The notes under the pieces: generated by a model
Databases searched by the model: none
Seen by the model: the letters and a program-made list of their open reading frames with translations, nothing else
Told to the model about the DNA's origin: nothing
Position numbers and translations under genes: made by a program
NCBI RefSeq assembly: GCF_002008165.1
Contig: NZ_MRDM01000011.1
Location: 310,001 to 374,000 of the forward strand
Direction: 5' to 3'
DNA: 64,000 nucleotides
Origin: Rhizobium laguerreae
GTDB taxonomy: Bacteria > Pseudomonadota > Alphaproteobacteria > Rhizobiales > Rhizobiaceae
In this document: positions 8,237-16,501 of the stretch, piece after piece
Position numbering within the stretch: position 1 is the first letter of the stretch
How the letters are laid out: each line of letters starts with the position of its first letter

Positions 8237-11200
8237 TTACTTCTTCATCTGCTCCTTGAGAGCTGCGAGCTTGGCGAAAGGCGAATCCGGATCGATCGGC
8301 TTCTCCTTGCGCGGCGGCTTGGCCTCGAAGCGCAACGGCTGCGAGCCGCCACGATTGTTGTTGCGATCGTTACGCTCGCCGCGATCCTTGCGATCGCCAC
8401 GATCCTGCCGGTCGCCACGCGGCTGGTCGCCCCGTGGTTGGTTGTTGCGGTCGCCTCTTGCCTGCTGCGGTCGGCCACCATCGCGACCGCCGCCTTCCTT
8501 GCCGCGGTTCTGGCGATTGTTGTCGCGGCCGTCGCCGCCGCGATTGCCCTCGCCGCCTTCACCGCCGCCCGGCCGGCGATTGCGGTCGCCGCGCTCCTGG
8601 TTTTGACCGCGCTCCTGGCCCTGGCCGCCACGGCGTTCGCCATGCCCGCCGCGCCCCTGGCGCTGATTGTCGTTGCGACCGCCAAGACGCCACAGAAGAA
8701 CCGGCTTCGGTTCCGTCGGCTCGCCGGCTTCCCCAGGAGCAGGTCCTGCTTCCTCGGAAGCCGATACCGCTTCCGCAGGAGCGGAGGTTTCTTCGGCGGC
8801 TGAGGCTTCCGCCGGAGCGGCTGCCTCGATCGCTTCGGCCGGAGCGGTGCTTTCGACGGCTTCCGTCACCGGCGCGTCGGCGACCGCCGAAGCCGCCTCG
8901 GTTGTGGCTGGCTCGGCAGCAGTCTCTTCCGCGGCGCCATCGGCATCGTCGTGATCGGCCTTCTCGGCCGTCTCTTCCGCAGGCGTTTGCGCGCTGGCGG
9001 CAGGCACGGAGGCCGCATCCTGCGCCGCAAGATGGACTGATGCCTCTTCCGCCTTCACGGCATCGGCGCGATAGCCGAGACCCTTGAGGATTTCTTCCAT
9101 GTCCTCGAGCGTCGCACCGAGGATCGACAGCATCGCCGTCGTCGTCGTGAAGCGGCGGCCATCATAGGCGCCCTCCGGACGGTTGTTCTGACCGGGCTTC
9201 CATTGCAGCAGCGGACGGATGATATCGGCAAGCCGTTCCAGGATGTCGATGCGCACGGCGCGCTTGCCGAGGAAACGGAAGCCGGCGAGCTTGTAGAACA
9301 TCCGCTCATAGCTCGGATCGGTGACGACGGAGGTGCGGCCGGCGGCGAGCACCGGAATGAGATCGCCGTAGCCCGGCTTGTCGAGGCCGTCGTTCTTCAG
9401 CGCCCAGAGCAGCGTGATGAGCTCGGCCGGCGCCGGCTTCAGAAGCGCGGGTACGAAGATATGATAGGCGCCGAAACGCACGCCATAGCGGCGCATGGAG
9501 GCGCGGGCCTCCTGATCCAGCGACTTCACCTCCTCGGTCACATCGCGGCGGAAGAGCACCCCGAGATTCTCGACGAGCTGGAAGGCAAGCCCCTTGGCGA
9601 GACCCTGCAGGTCCTCGGCGCGCGACAGATCATCGAGCGGCTTCAGCACCGTGCTGATATGATGATTGACGAAGCGCTCGATGCGGGCGGCAACGTGATC
9701 GCGGGCATTGCCCGTCAGTTGCTCGTCGGCCAGCAGAATCACGCGCGGACGCATGATGTGATCGCTGCCCGAAAGCCGCGCTACCGGGTCGCCCAGCCAA
9801 CGGATCAACCCATCCGAACCGATCACCAGATCGCTGTTGCCGGCGGCATGCATCCGGGCCGCGCGGGCTTCGAACTCGAGCCCGAGCGCCTTCTGCGACG
9901 CAGCCTGAACCGCCTTGGCATCCGGTCCGTCCGTTCCCGCCACCGGCGTGAAACGGAATCCGCTCAACTGCCCTACATGATGTCCTTCAACGAAGACATC
10001 GCCATTCACACTGATTTCAGCTTCCAGCATCGCATTCTCTCTCAGGCGCTTCATGAGCACAGATGTCCTGCGATCAACAAAGCGTTTCGTCAACCTTTCA
10101 TGTAACGCGTCGGACAATCGATCTTCGATTTCCCGCGTCTTTTCCTGCCAGTGTGTCGGATCGGCAAGCCAACCGGGCCGATTCGAAACGTAGGTCCAGG
10201 TTCTTATCTGCGCGATTCGCGCCGAAAGCGTGTCAATTTCGCCATCTGTTCGATCGGAGCGATGAACCTGCTCCGCAAGAAACTGCTCGTTCACCGTGCC
10301 ATAGCGGACGAGATCGGAAAAGAGGGTCGAGATAAGATCGGCATGTTGTGCTGGGGTGATACGCCGATAGTCGGGAAGCGCGCAAGCCTCCCAGAGTTTT
10401 TCGACGCGCGCCGGCCTGTCGGCGAGATCGATGACCTCGGGATAACGCGATAGCTGTTCCAGCGCCTGCTGGTCGACCGCAGGCAGCGCCCGCGTCAGCC
10501 CCGGCACGCGCGGACCCGCCTCGAGGCTGGCGCGCAGCGACGCGATAGAGGAGAAGTCCATCTCCGTCGTCCGCCACTGCAAAACCTTGACGTTGTCGAA
10601 TTCATGCCCCTCGATGCGCTGCACCAGCTCGTCGTCGAAGGGCGCGACTTGCCCGGTGACGCCGAAGGTCCCGTCCCGCACGTGCCGCCCGGCGCGCCCG
10701 GCGACCTGGCCGAGTTCACCCGGATTGAGATTGCGGAACTGGTAACCGTCGAATTTCCGGTCCTGGGCAAAGGCGACGTGATCGACATCGAGGTTGAGGC
10801 CCATGCCGATCGCATCGGTCGCCACCAGATATTCGACGTCGCCCGCCTGATAGAGCGCAACCTGCGCATTACGGGTGCGCGGGCTGAGCGCACCGAGCAC
10901 CACCGCCGCGCCACCGCGCTGCCGGCGGATGAGCTCGGCGATGGCATAGACCTCGTCGGCGGAGAAGGCGACGATGGCCGAGCGCTGCGGCAGCCGGGTG
11001 ATCTTCTTCTGCCCGGCATAGAAAAGATGCGAAAGCCGCGGCCGCTCGACGATAGTGATGCCGGGCAGGAGCTGCTGCAGGATCGGCCGCATCGTCGCCG
11101 CGCCGAGCAGCAGCGTTTCCTCGCGGCCGCGCAGATGCAGGATGCGGTCGGTGAAGATATGGCCGCGCTCGAGATCGCCGGCGAGCTGCACCTCGTCGAT

Positions 11201-11500
11201 CGCGACGAAGGCGGCCTTGGTCTCGCGCGGCATCGCCTCGACCGTGCAGACGGAAAAACGGGCATTGGGCGGCGAAATCTTTTCCTCGCCGGTCACCAGC
11301 GCCACATTCTGCGCGCCAACCTTCTCGACCACCCGCGTATAGACCTCGCGCGCCAGCAGCCGGAGCGGCAGGCCGATCACGCCCGTCCCGTGCGCGACCA
11401 TGCGCTCGATGGCATAATGGGTCTTGCCGGTATTGGTCGGCCCGAGCACCGCGGTCACACCGCGCCCACTCAGAATCATCGGCTGCGAAGTCAGAGTCAT
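8237..11500 (-). CDS. SUV3-like ATP-dependent RNA helicase with disordered RG-rich tail
   Basis: A 1087-residue SF2 helicase. ATG 11500 (MTLTSQPMILSGRG) is the sensible start; the frame extends unhelpfully to 11593. Walker A GPTNTGKT lies near residue 20-27, DEVQ (motif II) near 100, LGALSPRTRNAQ and VATDAIGMGLNLDVDHVAF in the second RecA domain, and QVAGRAGRHVRDG as motif VI. This set is the mitochondrial SUV3 type, which unwinds RNA for degradation. After about residue 850 the protein becomes Ala/Glu-rich and then very rich in RG, RGD and GGR steps to about residue 1060, a likely unstructured RNA-binding tail, ending DPDSPFAKLAALKEQMKK. It is coupled to the Hsp15-like gene, so an RNA-processing operon is inferred. 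Confidence 0.88.
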   Translation of the reverse strand: MTLTSQPMILSGRGVTAVLGPTNTGKTHYAIERMVAHGTGVIGLPLRLLAREVYTRVVEKVGAQNVALVTGEEKISPPNARFSVCTVEAMPRETKAAFVAIDEVQLAGDLERGHIFTDRILHLRGREETLLLGAATMRPILQQLLPGITIVERPRLSHLFYAGQKKITRLPQRSAIVAFSADEVYAIAELIRRQRGGAAVVLGALSPRTRNAQVALYQAGDVEYLVATDAIGMGLNLDVDHVAFAQDRKFDGYQFRNLNPGELGQVAGRAGRHVRDGTFGVTGQVAPFDDELVQRIEGHEFDNVKVLQWRTTEMDFSSIASLRASLEAGPRVPGLTRALPAVDQQALEQLSRYPEVIDLADRPARVEKLWEACALPDYRRITPAQHADLISTLFSDLVRYGTVNEQFLAEQVHRSDRTDGEIDTLSARIAQIRTWTYVSNRPGWLADPTHWQEKTREIEDRLSDALHERLTKRFVDRRTSVLMKRLRENAMLEAEISVNGDVFVEGHHVGQLSGFRFTPVAGTDGPDAKAVQAASQKALGLEFEARAARMHAAGNSDLVIGSDGLIRWLGDPVARLSGSDHIMRPRVILLADEQLTGNARDHVAARIERFVNHHISTVLKPLDDLSRAEDLQGLAKGLAFQLVENLGVLFRRDVTEEVKSLDQEARASMRRYGVRFGAYHIFVPALLKPAPAELITLLWALKNDGLDKPGYGDLIPVLAAGRTSVVTDPSYERMFYKLAGFRFLGKRAVRIDILERLADIIRPLLQWKPGQNNRPEGAYDGRRFTTTTAMLSILGATLEDMEEILKGLGYRADAVKAEEASVHLAAQDAASVPAASAQTPAEETAEKADHDDADGAAEETAAEPATTEAASAVADAPVTEAVESTAPAEAIEAAAPAEASAAEETSAPAEAVSASEEAGPAPGEAGEPTEPKPVLLWRLGGRNDNQRQGRGGHGERRGGQGQERGQNQERGDRNRRPGGGEGGEGNRGGDGRDNNRQNRGKEGGGRDGGRPQQARGDRNNQPRGDQPRGDRQDRGDRKDRGERNDRNNNRGGSQPLRFEAKPPRKEKPIDPDSPFAKLAALKEQMKK

Positions 11501-11675
11501 GGGTCCATGCAAATGAGGCGGGGTGGCCCCAGGAAAATCTTGGCTCCCGATGGAAGCTGGACAACACATGGACAGCTGCCGCCGCAAACGCAAGGGCAGA
11601 TTTCAAAATGCCTCGGGGATTACGACCTTTGCGAGTCGTCCGAAACGCGCGTATTTCCGATTCGGAACAGCGTGA

Positions 11676-11726
11676 GAACGAATCAGCGACGAATCGACGA
11701 CTCCCGCTGATTCAGCTTTTGTTCAC
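11676..11726 (+). repeat. GAACGAATC repeat, copy 1
   Basis: This copy starts GAACGAATC-AGC-GACGAATC-GAC and ends CTTTTGTTCACGG. It carries four GANTC sites. The ends GAACGAA and TTTTGTTC are near-inverted copies of each other. Copies 2 and 3 follow at intervals of 202 and 207 bases in the same orientation. Confidence 0.75.
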
Positions 11727-11877
11727 GGCTAAGTATTGATTTTGAATCACTTTTTCCCACTACATGCTGAATCGCAAGACTCTCTCCTGTCCCTATCTTC
11801 GTCGTCGTGAGTGACGATCTTCGCCCGATCTCGAACAGGCGAAAATCCGGCCAAAATTAACCTCTCGACCAAAGCCG

Positions 11878-11930
11878 GAACGAATCGGAGACGAATCGCT
11901 GACGCCGCCATTTTCGCCTTTCGTTCACGG
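11878..11930 (+). repeat. GAACGAATC repeat, copy 2
   Basis: It begins GAACGAATC-GGA-GACGAATC-GCT-GAC and ends CCTTTCGTTCACGG, with inverted ends AACGAA and TTCGTT. The first 24 positions are nearly identical to copies 1 and 3 apart from the three-base spacers, while the middle differs. Confidence 0.75.
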
Positions 11931-12084
11931 CCACATCTGGTAGCGCTATCAGGTCCAGGCCCTAGATGCACATTGGCGGCAGATCGCCTCGCTCCGCCTC
12001 GTCGTATCAGTATTAATCTTTCAAGCGCCGGATTCAGATAGCGTTAAGTCAGGGCGGCCAATCTCGGCTCGCCGATCAAAAACG

Positions 12085-12135
12085 GAACGAATCGCTGACG
12101 AATCGGCGACATCGCGATTTTCCCGCTTTGTTCAC
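12085..12135 (+). repeat. GAACGAATC repeat, copy 3
   Basis: It begins GAACGAATC-GCT-GACGAATC-GGC-GAC and ends GCTTTGTTCACCG. It is the copy closest to the DUF3309 gene, followed by an AT-rich stretch (12145-12180) containing TTTAAATG and TTTTTAACC. Confidence 0.75.
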
Positions 12136-12240
12136 CGCAACATATTGTATTTAAATGTCTTTTTAACCATAGCGGCATTTTTACGAGAAGACGGAAATTA
12201 AACCGTGAATCGGGCTTCGTCACATTTCAGAGCTCAACCG

Positions 12241-12265
12241 GGAACAAAAATCGCCAATGCGTGTT
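12241..12265 (+). promoter_or_regulatory. EcfG/RpoE2-type promoter for the DUF3309 gene
   Basis: GGAAC at 12241-12245 is followed after 16 bases by TGTT (12262-12265). That is GGAAC-N18-TT, as in the S. meliloti RpoE2 consensus. The predicted start of transcription is about 35 bases before the small membrane protein gene. Confidence 0.6.
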
Positions 12266-12307
12266 TCTCGTCCATCCAAATTGCGGATGAAATGAAGGAA
12301 ACACACC

Positions 12308-12463
12308 ATGCTTGGCACGATACTTCTTATTATCCTCATTCTGCTCTTGATCGGAGCCTTGCCGAATTGGGGTTACAGCCGTGGCTGGGGCTATGGACCT
12401 TCCGGCGGTTTGGGGCTAGTTCTCGTGATTATCATTATCCTTGTACTAATGGGCCGCATCTAA
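12308..12463 (+). CDS. DUF3309 small membrane protein
   Basis: A 51-residue protein with two hydrophobic segments (GTILLIILILLLIGALP and GLGLVLVIIIILVLM) joined by a Trp/Tyr/Gly-rich loop (NWGYSRGWGYGPSGG). This is the DUF3309 pattern. ATG 12308 is preceded by AAGGAA at a good distance. An EcfG-type promoter just upstream suggests induction in general stress or stationary phase. The function of the family is unknown. Confidence 0.8.
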   Translation: MLGTILLIILILLLIGALPNWGYSRGWGYGPSGGLGLVLVIIIILVLMGRI

Positions 12464-12490
12464 AGCCCAACTAACCTGGGGAGTTACGAC

Positions 12491-12751
12491 ATGATGAAGA
12501 AGATTGTTCTTATTGGTGCCCTCGTCGGCGCCTTGGCATCCTGCACAGCGACCGAGCAAGGTACGGCGATTGGCGCCGGTACCGGTGCGGTCATCGGCGG
12601 TGCCGTCACCAACAGCTGGGGTGGTGCCGCCGTCGGCGCCGTTGCCGGCGGTTTGACCGGTGCTCTGATCGGCCAGTCGGTTGAACGCCGCGGCTACTGC
12701 GTCTATCGCGACCGCTACGGCCGCCGCTACGAGGCCCGTTGCCGCTACTGA
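12491..12751 (+). CDS. glycine-zipper lipoprotein
   Basis: An 86-residue protein. The N-terminus MMKKIVLIGALVGALASC carries a lipobox ending ALASC, so the mature protein should be a lipoprotein starting at Cys18. The middle is a glycine-zipper (GTAIGAGTGAVIGGAV, GGAAVGAVAGGLTGALIG) that could span a membrane, and the C-terminus is Arg/Tyr-rich (RRGYCVYRDRYGRRYEARCRY). Similar proteins are common in rhizobial envelopes (17-kDa antigen/YMGG-like). It follows the DUF3309 gene by 27 bases and may share its stress promoter. Confidence 0.78.
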   Translation: MMKKIVLIGALVGALASCTATEQGTAIGAGTGAVIGGAVTNSWGGAAVGAVAGGLTGALIGQSVERRGYCVYRDRYGRRYEARCRY

Positions 12752-12774
12752 TCGGCAAGCATATCGGACTCCCG

Positions 12775-12798
12775 ACGGGCGCCTTGGCGCCCGTTTTT
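12775..12798 (+). terminator. intrinsic terminator after the glycine-zipper gene
   Basis: ACGGGCGCC-TT-GGCGCCCGT, a nine-base stem, is followed by TTTTTCTTTT. It is a strong plus-strand terminator 24 bases past the stop codon. Confidence 0.88.
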
Positions 12799-12944
12799 CT
12801 TTTGGCCTGCTGCATCCGTCAACGTGACGTTGACAATCGGTTGCGAAAGTCAAATCTACCGCCGCCCAACTGCCAGACACATATTTCCTTCACGAGCGCA
12901 ACGGACAGGCAAAGCCGCCCGGCGCAGCTGAAAGGAACGCCTCC

Positions 12945-13085
12945 ATGACCCAGATTTTGCTTAATTCTCTCGTCGCTGTTCTGATTACATCGGCTTTCCT
13001 GACGACCGCGATATCAGCCCTTAGCGGGGAAAATCGCTCGCTGCGCAAAGTGCCGGCGAGAGCTCGGCCACAGCGACGTCCATAA
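12945..13085 (+). CDS. small hypothetical protein with hydrophobic N-terminus
   Basis: A 46-codon frame opens at ATG 12945 behind a good AAAGGAACG ribosome site. The product begins MTQILLNSLVAVLITSAFLT, a membrane or signal-like segment, and ends in an Arg/Pro-rich tail (RKVPARARPQRRP). A 36-base perfect palindrome follows three bases after the stop. No family is recognised. The ribosome site, hydrophobic segment and terminator position argue for a real gene, but the composition of the tail is also what random GC-rich DNA gives. Confidence 0.4.
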   Translation: MTQILLNSLVAVLITSAFLTTAISALSGENRSLRKVPARARPQRRP

Positions 13086-13087
13086 AC

Positions 13088-13123
13088 AGCAATTGGCGCG
13101 TCCGGCCGGACGCGCCAATTGCT
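13088..13123. terminator. 36-base perfect palindrome between convergent genes
   Basis: Two 18-base arms (AGCAATTGGCGCGTCCGG and its exact complement) meet without a loop. It lies between the stop of the small plus-strand gene and the phbB stop, so it probably ends transcription from both sides. The flanking T-runs are short (TTT and TGTTT). Confidence 0.65.
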
Positions 13124-13163
13124 TTGACTCTGATCTCTACTGTCGACTCGAAGACAGAAATGC

Positions 13164-13889
13164 CTAGGCGAAGAACTGTCCGCCATTGGCCGTCAGCGTC
13201 GAACCGGTGATGAAGCCGGCATCGTCGGAGACGAGGAAGGTGACGCAACGCGCGATCTCTTCCGGTTCGCCGAGACGACCGACGGGGATCTGCGGAATGA
13301 TGCGTTCGTTCAGCACCTTCTCCGGCACGGCAAGTACCATTTCCGTTCCGATGTAACCGGGGCAAATGGCGTTGACGGTGATGTTCTTGTTTGCCCCTTC
13401 CTGGGCCAGCGCCTTGGTGAAGCCGAGATCGCCCGCCTTGGCCGCCGAATAGTTCACCTGGCCCATCTGGCCCTTCTGCCCGTTGATCGACGAGATATTG
13501 ACGATACGGCCGAAGCTGCGGTCACGCATGCTGGTCCAGACCTGATGCGTCATGTTGAACAGGCCCGTGAGGTTGGTATTGATCACCTCGTGCCACTGCT
13601 GCTGTGTCATCTTGTGGAACATCGCGTCGCGGGTGATGCCGGCATTGTTGACGAGGATTTCGACCGGGCCGATCTCGCTTTCGACCCTGGCAATTCCTTC
13701 GCCGCAGGCGAGGTAATCCGAAACATCCCATTTGAACACCGGAACGCCGGTAACCTCGTGGAAGGCTTTGGCCTTCTCGTCGTTGCCGGCATAGCTGGCG
13801 GCGACCCTGTATCCGGCATTTTTCAGTGCCATGGATATTGCCGCGCCGATGCCGCGTGTACCCCCGGTGACCAAAGCCACTCTGCTCAT
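13164..13889 (-). CDS. phbB: acetoacetyl-CoA reductase PhbB
   Basis: A 241-residue short-chain dehydrogenase that reduces acetoacetyl-CoA to 3-hydroxybutyryl-CoA with NADPH, the second step of polyhydroxybutyrate synthesis. The cofactor motif is TGGTRGIG (about 8-15), NNAG at 81-84, and the catalytic set Ser134, Tyr147 and Lys151 (NYSAAK). The C-terminal ITGSTLTANGGQFFA is typical of PhaB. It follows phbA by 71 bases on the same strand, which forms the usual phbAB operon. The polymerase phbC is not in the window. Confidence 0.95.
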   Translation of the reverse strand: MSRVALVTGGTRGIGAAISMALKNAGYRVAASYAGNDEKAKAFHEVTGVPVFKWDVSDYLACGEGIARVESEIGPVEILVNNAGITRDAMFHKMTQQQWHEVINTNLTGLFNMTHQVWTSMRDRSFGRIVNISSINGQKGQMGQVNYSAAKAGDLGFTKALAQEGANKNITVNAICPGYIGTEMVLAVPEKVLNERIIPQIPVGRLGEPEEIARCVTFLVSDDAGFITGSTLTANGGQFFA

Positions 13890-13960
13890 GTTCCGCTCCC
13901 CTTTTGTTTTTCGCCTCGCCGCGTGGCGGGATCTTCAATCAATCCTGGATCGTATGCTAT

Positions 13961-15142
13961 TTAAAGTGCTTCAAAGCACATGGCCACACCCATGCCACCC
14001 CCGATGCAAAGCGTGGCGAGACCCTTCTTCGCGCCGCGGCGCTTCATTTCGAACAGCAGCGTGTTGAGAACGCGCGCACCGGAGGCGCCGATCGGATGGC
14101 CGATCGCGATCGCTCCGCCATTGACGTTGACGATCGACGGATCCCACCCGAGATCCTTGGTGACGGCGCAGGCTTGCGCCGCGAAGGCCTCGTTGGCTTC
14201 GACGAGATCGAGATCGTTGACCGACCAGCCGGCCTTCTCGAGCGCCTTGCGCGAAGCCGGGATCGGTCCGGTGCCCATGATCTGCGGATCGACACCCGCC
14301 GTTGCCCAGGAAACGATGCGGGCGAGCGGCTGGATGCCGCGCCGGACTGCCTCGGCTTCGCTCATCAGCACGGCTGCCGCGGCACCGTCGTTGAGGCCGG
14401 ACGCGTTCGCAGCCGTGACCGTGCCGTCCTTGTCGAAGGCCGGGCGCAGCTTCCCCATCGCCTCTATCGTCGCGCCGTGACGGATATATTCGTCGGTATC
14501 GACCGTAACGTCGCCCTTACGTGTCTTGATGACGTAGGGGATGATCTCGTCGGTAAAGCGGCCGGCCTTCTGCGCCGCCTCCGCCTTGTTCTGAGAGCTG
14601 ACCGCGAACTGATCCTGGTCGTCGCGCGAAAGCTGCCACTGGCGCGCAATATTCTCGGCGGTGATGCCCATGTGGTAGCCATGGAAGGCGTCGGTCAAGC
14701 CGTCCTTGATCATCGTGTCGATCATCTTCATGTCGCCCATCTTGACGCCGCCGCGTAAGTGCGCGGCATGCGGGGCCATCGACATGGATTCCTGGCCGCC
14801 GGCAACGATGATCTTGGCATCGCCGGTGGCGATCTGCTGCATGCCGAGCGCAACGGCGCGCAGGCCCGAGCCGCAGAGCTGGTTGACGCCCCAAGCCGTC
14901 GCTTCCTGCGGAATGCCGGCCTTCATCGCCGCCTGCCGAGCCGGGTTCTGGCCCTCGCCGGCGGCAAGCACCTGGCCGAGGATCACCTCATCCACCTCGC
15001 CGGCATCGACGCCGGCGCGCTCGAGCGCGCCCTTGATGACGGCCGCCCCGAGCTCATGCGCGAGAACCGTCGCGAAAGCGCCGTTGAAGGCGCCGACTGC
15101 TGTTCGCCCTGCGCTGGCGATGACGATGGATGGATTGCTCAT
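13961..15142 (-). CDS. phbA: acetyl-CoA acetyltransferase (beta-ketothiolase) PhbA
   Basis: A 393-residue thiolase that condenses two acetyl-CoA to acetoacetyl-CoA for polyhydroxybutyrate. The nucleophile Cys90 lies in [11 protein letters not shown], the second site is [12 protein letters not shown], and the proton-shuttling cysteine is in [11 protein letters not shown] near the C-terminus. ATG 15142 ([10 protein letters not shown]) is the start used by homologues; the frame extends another 20 codons without support. It is divergent from phaR, the likely regulator of storage genes, across a ~240-base region. Confidence 0.95.
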   Translation of the reverse strand: MSNPSIVIASAGRTAVGAFNGAFATVLAHELGAAVIKGALERAGVDAGEVDEVILGQVLAAGEGQNPARQAAMKAGIPQEATAWGVNQLCGSGLRAVALGMQQIATGDAKIIVAGGQESMSMAPHAAHLRGGVKMGDMKMIDTMIKDGLTDAFHGYHMGITAENIARQWQLSRDDQDQFAVSSQNKAEAAQKAGRFTDEIIPYVIKTRKGDVTVDTDEYIRHGATIEAMGKLRPAFDKDGTVTAANASGLNDGAAAAVLMSEAEAVRRGIQPLARIVSWATAGVDPQIMGTGPIPASRKALEKAGWSVNDLDLVEANEAFAAQACAVTKDLGWDPSIVNVNGGAIAIGHPIGASGARVLNTLLFEMKRRGAKKGLATLCIGGGMGVAMCFEAL

Positions 15143-15381
15143 GGGGACGCTCCTCGTTTTCGTCTCACTTACATAGGTGGAAACTGGCAAAGCTTGGAGC
15201 ACAAGTCAAACGCGAAGACCGGCTGCGGCCATTTTTCGGCAGCAGCCCGCCGGAGCCCGATTCATCTGCTCCGTGAAAGGTTTGCCGCATCGCACAAAGA
15301 GATTGTCACCGGGCTTCTTTTGCGTTTACAGTCTCAAATGGAGGAATATCCATAAATCAGACGGGGGTTCAGGAGACTGAT

Positions 15382-15954
15382 ATGGCGAAGCATGAGGGTC
15401 AGATCGTTATCAAGAAATACGCCAATCGACGCCTATACAACACGGGCACCAGCACCTACGTGACGCTGGAAGACCTGGCGGAGATGGTGAAGAAGGGCGA
15501 AGAATTTACCGTCCAGGATGCAAAAAGCGGAGATGACATCACCCATTCGGTGCTGACCCAGATCATCTTCGAACAGGAATCGAAGACCGGCAACACGTTG
15601 CTCCCGATCTCCTTCCTGCGCCAGCTCATCACCTATTATGGCGACCAGATGCAGATGGTCGTGCCGAGCTTTCTCGAACATTCGATGCGCTCCTTTACCG
15701 AACAGCAGGCTCAGATGCGCGAGCAGGTGAACCGCGCCTTCGGCGAAACGCCGCTCGGCAAGAACCTGCAGTTGCCGATGCAGATGGTCGAGGACCATGT
15801 TCGCCGCAACACCGAGCTGTTTCAGCAGGCGATGCAGATGTTCTCGCCCTTCATGACGCCGCCCGCCAAGGAAAGCCGCAAGGCCGAGGCCAAGGATATC
15901 GACGAGCTGAAGGAACAGCTCCGCGCCCTTCAGAACAAGCTCGACAACCTATAA
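15382..15954 (+). CDS. phaR: polyhydroxyalkanoate synthesis repressor PhaR
   Basis: A 190-residue regulator. The N-terminal DNA-binding part (IVIKKYANRRLYNTGTSTYVTLEDLAEMVKKGEEFTVQDAKSG) and the following polymer-binding region (DITHSVLTQIIFEQESKTGNTLLPISFLRQLITYYGDQMQ) are diagnostic for PhaR/AniA. It ends in a coiled-coil stretch (DIDELKEQLRALQNKLDNL). In rhizobia PhaR/AniA affects PHB, phasin and exopolysaccharide levels. AGGAG lies six bases before ATG 15382. It is divergent from phbA, so autoregulation and control of phbAB across the shared region are plausible. Confidence 0.93.
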   Translation: MAKHEGQIVIKKYANRRLYNTGTSTYVTLEDLAEMVKKGEEFTVQDAKSGDDITHSVLTQIIFEQESKTGNTLLPISFLRQLITYYGDQMQMVVPSFLEHSMRSFTEQQAQMREQVNRAFGETPLGKNLQLPMQMVEDHVRRNTELFQQAMQMFSPFMTPPAKESRKAEAKDIDELKEQLRALQNKLDNL

Positions 15955-16356
15955 TCCGATCGAGACATCCCGCCCGGCGCTCCGGATCGACACGGCAAAA
16001 CCGCCGATGACATCGATCAGAGCGATCGTCATCAAAATGAAGAAGACCTGCGTCGCAGCATCCCGGACGAGCAGAAACTCGACTAGGAAGGCGATGAACA
16101 CCAGCATCGACAGCATGTGGTTGACGAGATTGCCGGGACCGGTTCTGGTGGCTTTGAGGATTTCGAAGAACAGCACGACAAGTGCGATGACGATGAAAAG
16201 ATCGCCGAGCGCCATGCTCCAGATCGCGCCCGAGATCATCGACAGCACGATGATATCATGTTGCAGTGCCGGAATGCCGCCATCGCCCATCAGGCCCAGC
16301 ATCGCAAGATTGTAAAGAATAAACGGGATAATCATTAGGGGCATGGCGGTTATCAT
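15949..16356 (-). CDS. hypothetical integral membrane protein, four TM segments
   Basis: A 135-residue very hydrophobic protein with about four membrane spans (MIIPFILYNLAMLGLMG, IIVLSMISGAIWSMALGDLFIVIALVVLFFEILKA, MLSMLVFIAFLVEFLLV, VFFILMTIALIDVIGGFAVS). ATG 16356 has GGGAG seven bases upstream; a TTG two codons earlier is less likely. Its stop codon overlaps the end of phaR by six bases, a tail-to-tail overlap. Similar proteins are annotated as hypothetical in rhizobia. No function can be given. Confidence 0.7.
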   Translation of the reverse strand: MITAMPLMIIPFILYNLAMLGLMGDGGIPALQHDIIVLSMISGAIWSMALGDLFIVIALVVLFFEILKATRTGPGNLVNHMLSMLVFIAFLVEFLLVRDAATQVFFILMTIALIDVIGGFAVSIRSAGRDVSIGL

Positions 16357-16446
16357 CGGCAATCTCCCAGCGCATCATGGAAGAATACTGCCGCAAACCC
16401 TTGCCCCACCGCAAGTCATTGCAAATATTATATTGTCGAAATGCAA

Positions 16447-16472
16447 AAGGCCGGCATGACGCCGGCCTTGAA
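16447..16472 (-). terminator. intrinsic terminator of rpmF
   Basis: AAGGCCGGC-ATGAC-GCCGGCCTT. On the minus strand the stem is followed by TTTTGC, making it a terminator 33 bases past the rpmF stop. Confidence 0.75.
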
Positions 16473-16501
16473 ACTTCGATCGGACAAGCCGGATCGGGAA
16501 A

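Larger units (their letters stand above)
11633..12211. other. intergenic cluster of fifteen GANTC (CcrM) sites
   Basis: GANTC occurs at 11633, 11659, 11680, 11691, 11699, 11709, 11744, 11769, 11778, 11882, 11893, 12031, 12089, 12100 and 12207. Random sequence would give about two in this length. GANTC is the methylation target of the cell-cycle methyltransferase CcrM in alphaproteobacteria. Nine of the fifteen fall in or right beside three related repeats (listed separately). No protein-coding frame in the region is convincing. Confidence 0.8.

Noticed and set aside
9203..10105. 300-codon plus-strand frame opposite the helicase
   Set aside because: The helicase motifs on the other strand are unambiguous and the frame has no family similarity.
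11676..12135. CRISPR-like array
   Set aside because: There are only three copies, the spacing is about 200 bases, the repeats are imperfect and no cas genes are near.
12148..12166. CtrA-type site TTAA-N7-TTAA near the DUF3309 gene
   Set aside because: The two TTAA are eight bases apart, not seven, in an AT-rich stretch, so it does not meet the consensus.
12936..12962. GGAAC-N18-TT at the start of the 46-codon gene
   Set aside because: It matches the stress promoter pattern but spans the start codon and ribosome site of the gene, so it cannot be its promoter and is probably chance.
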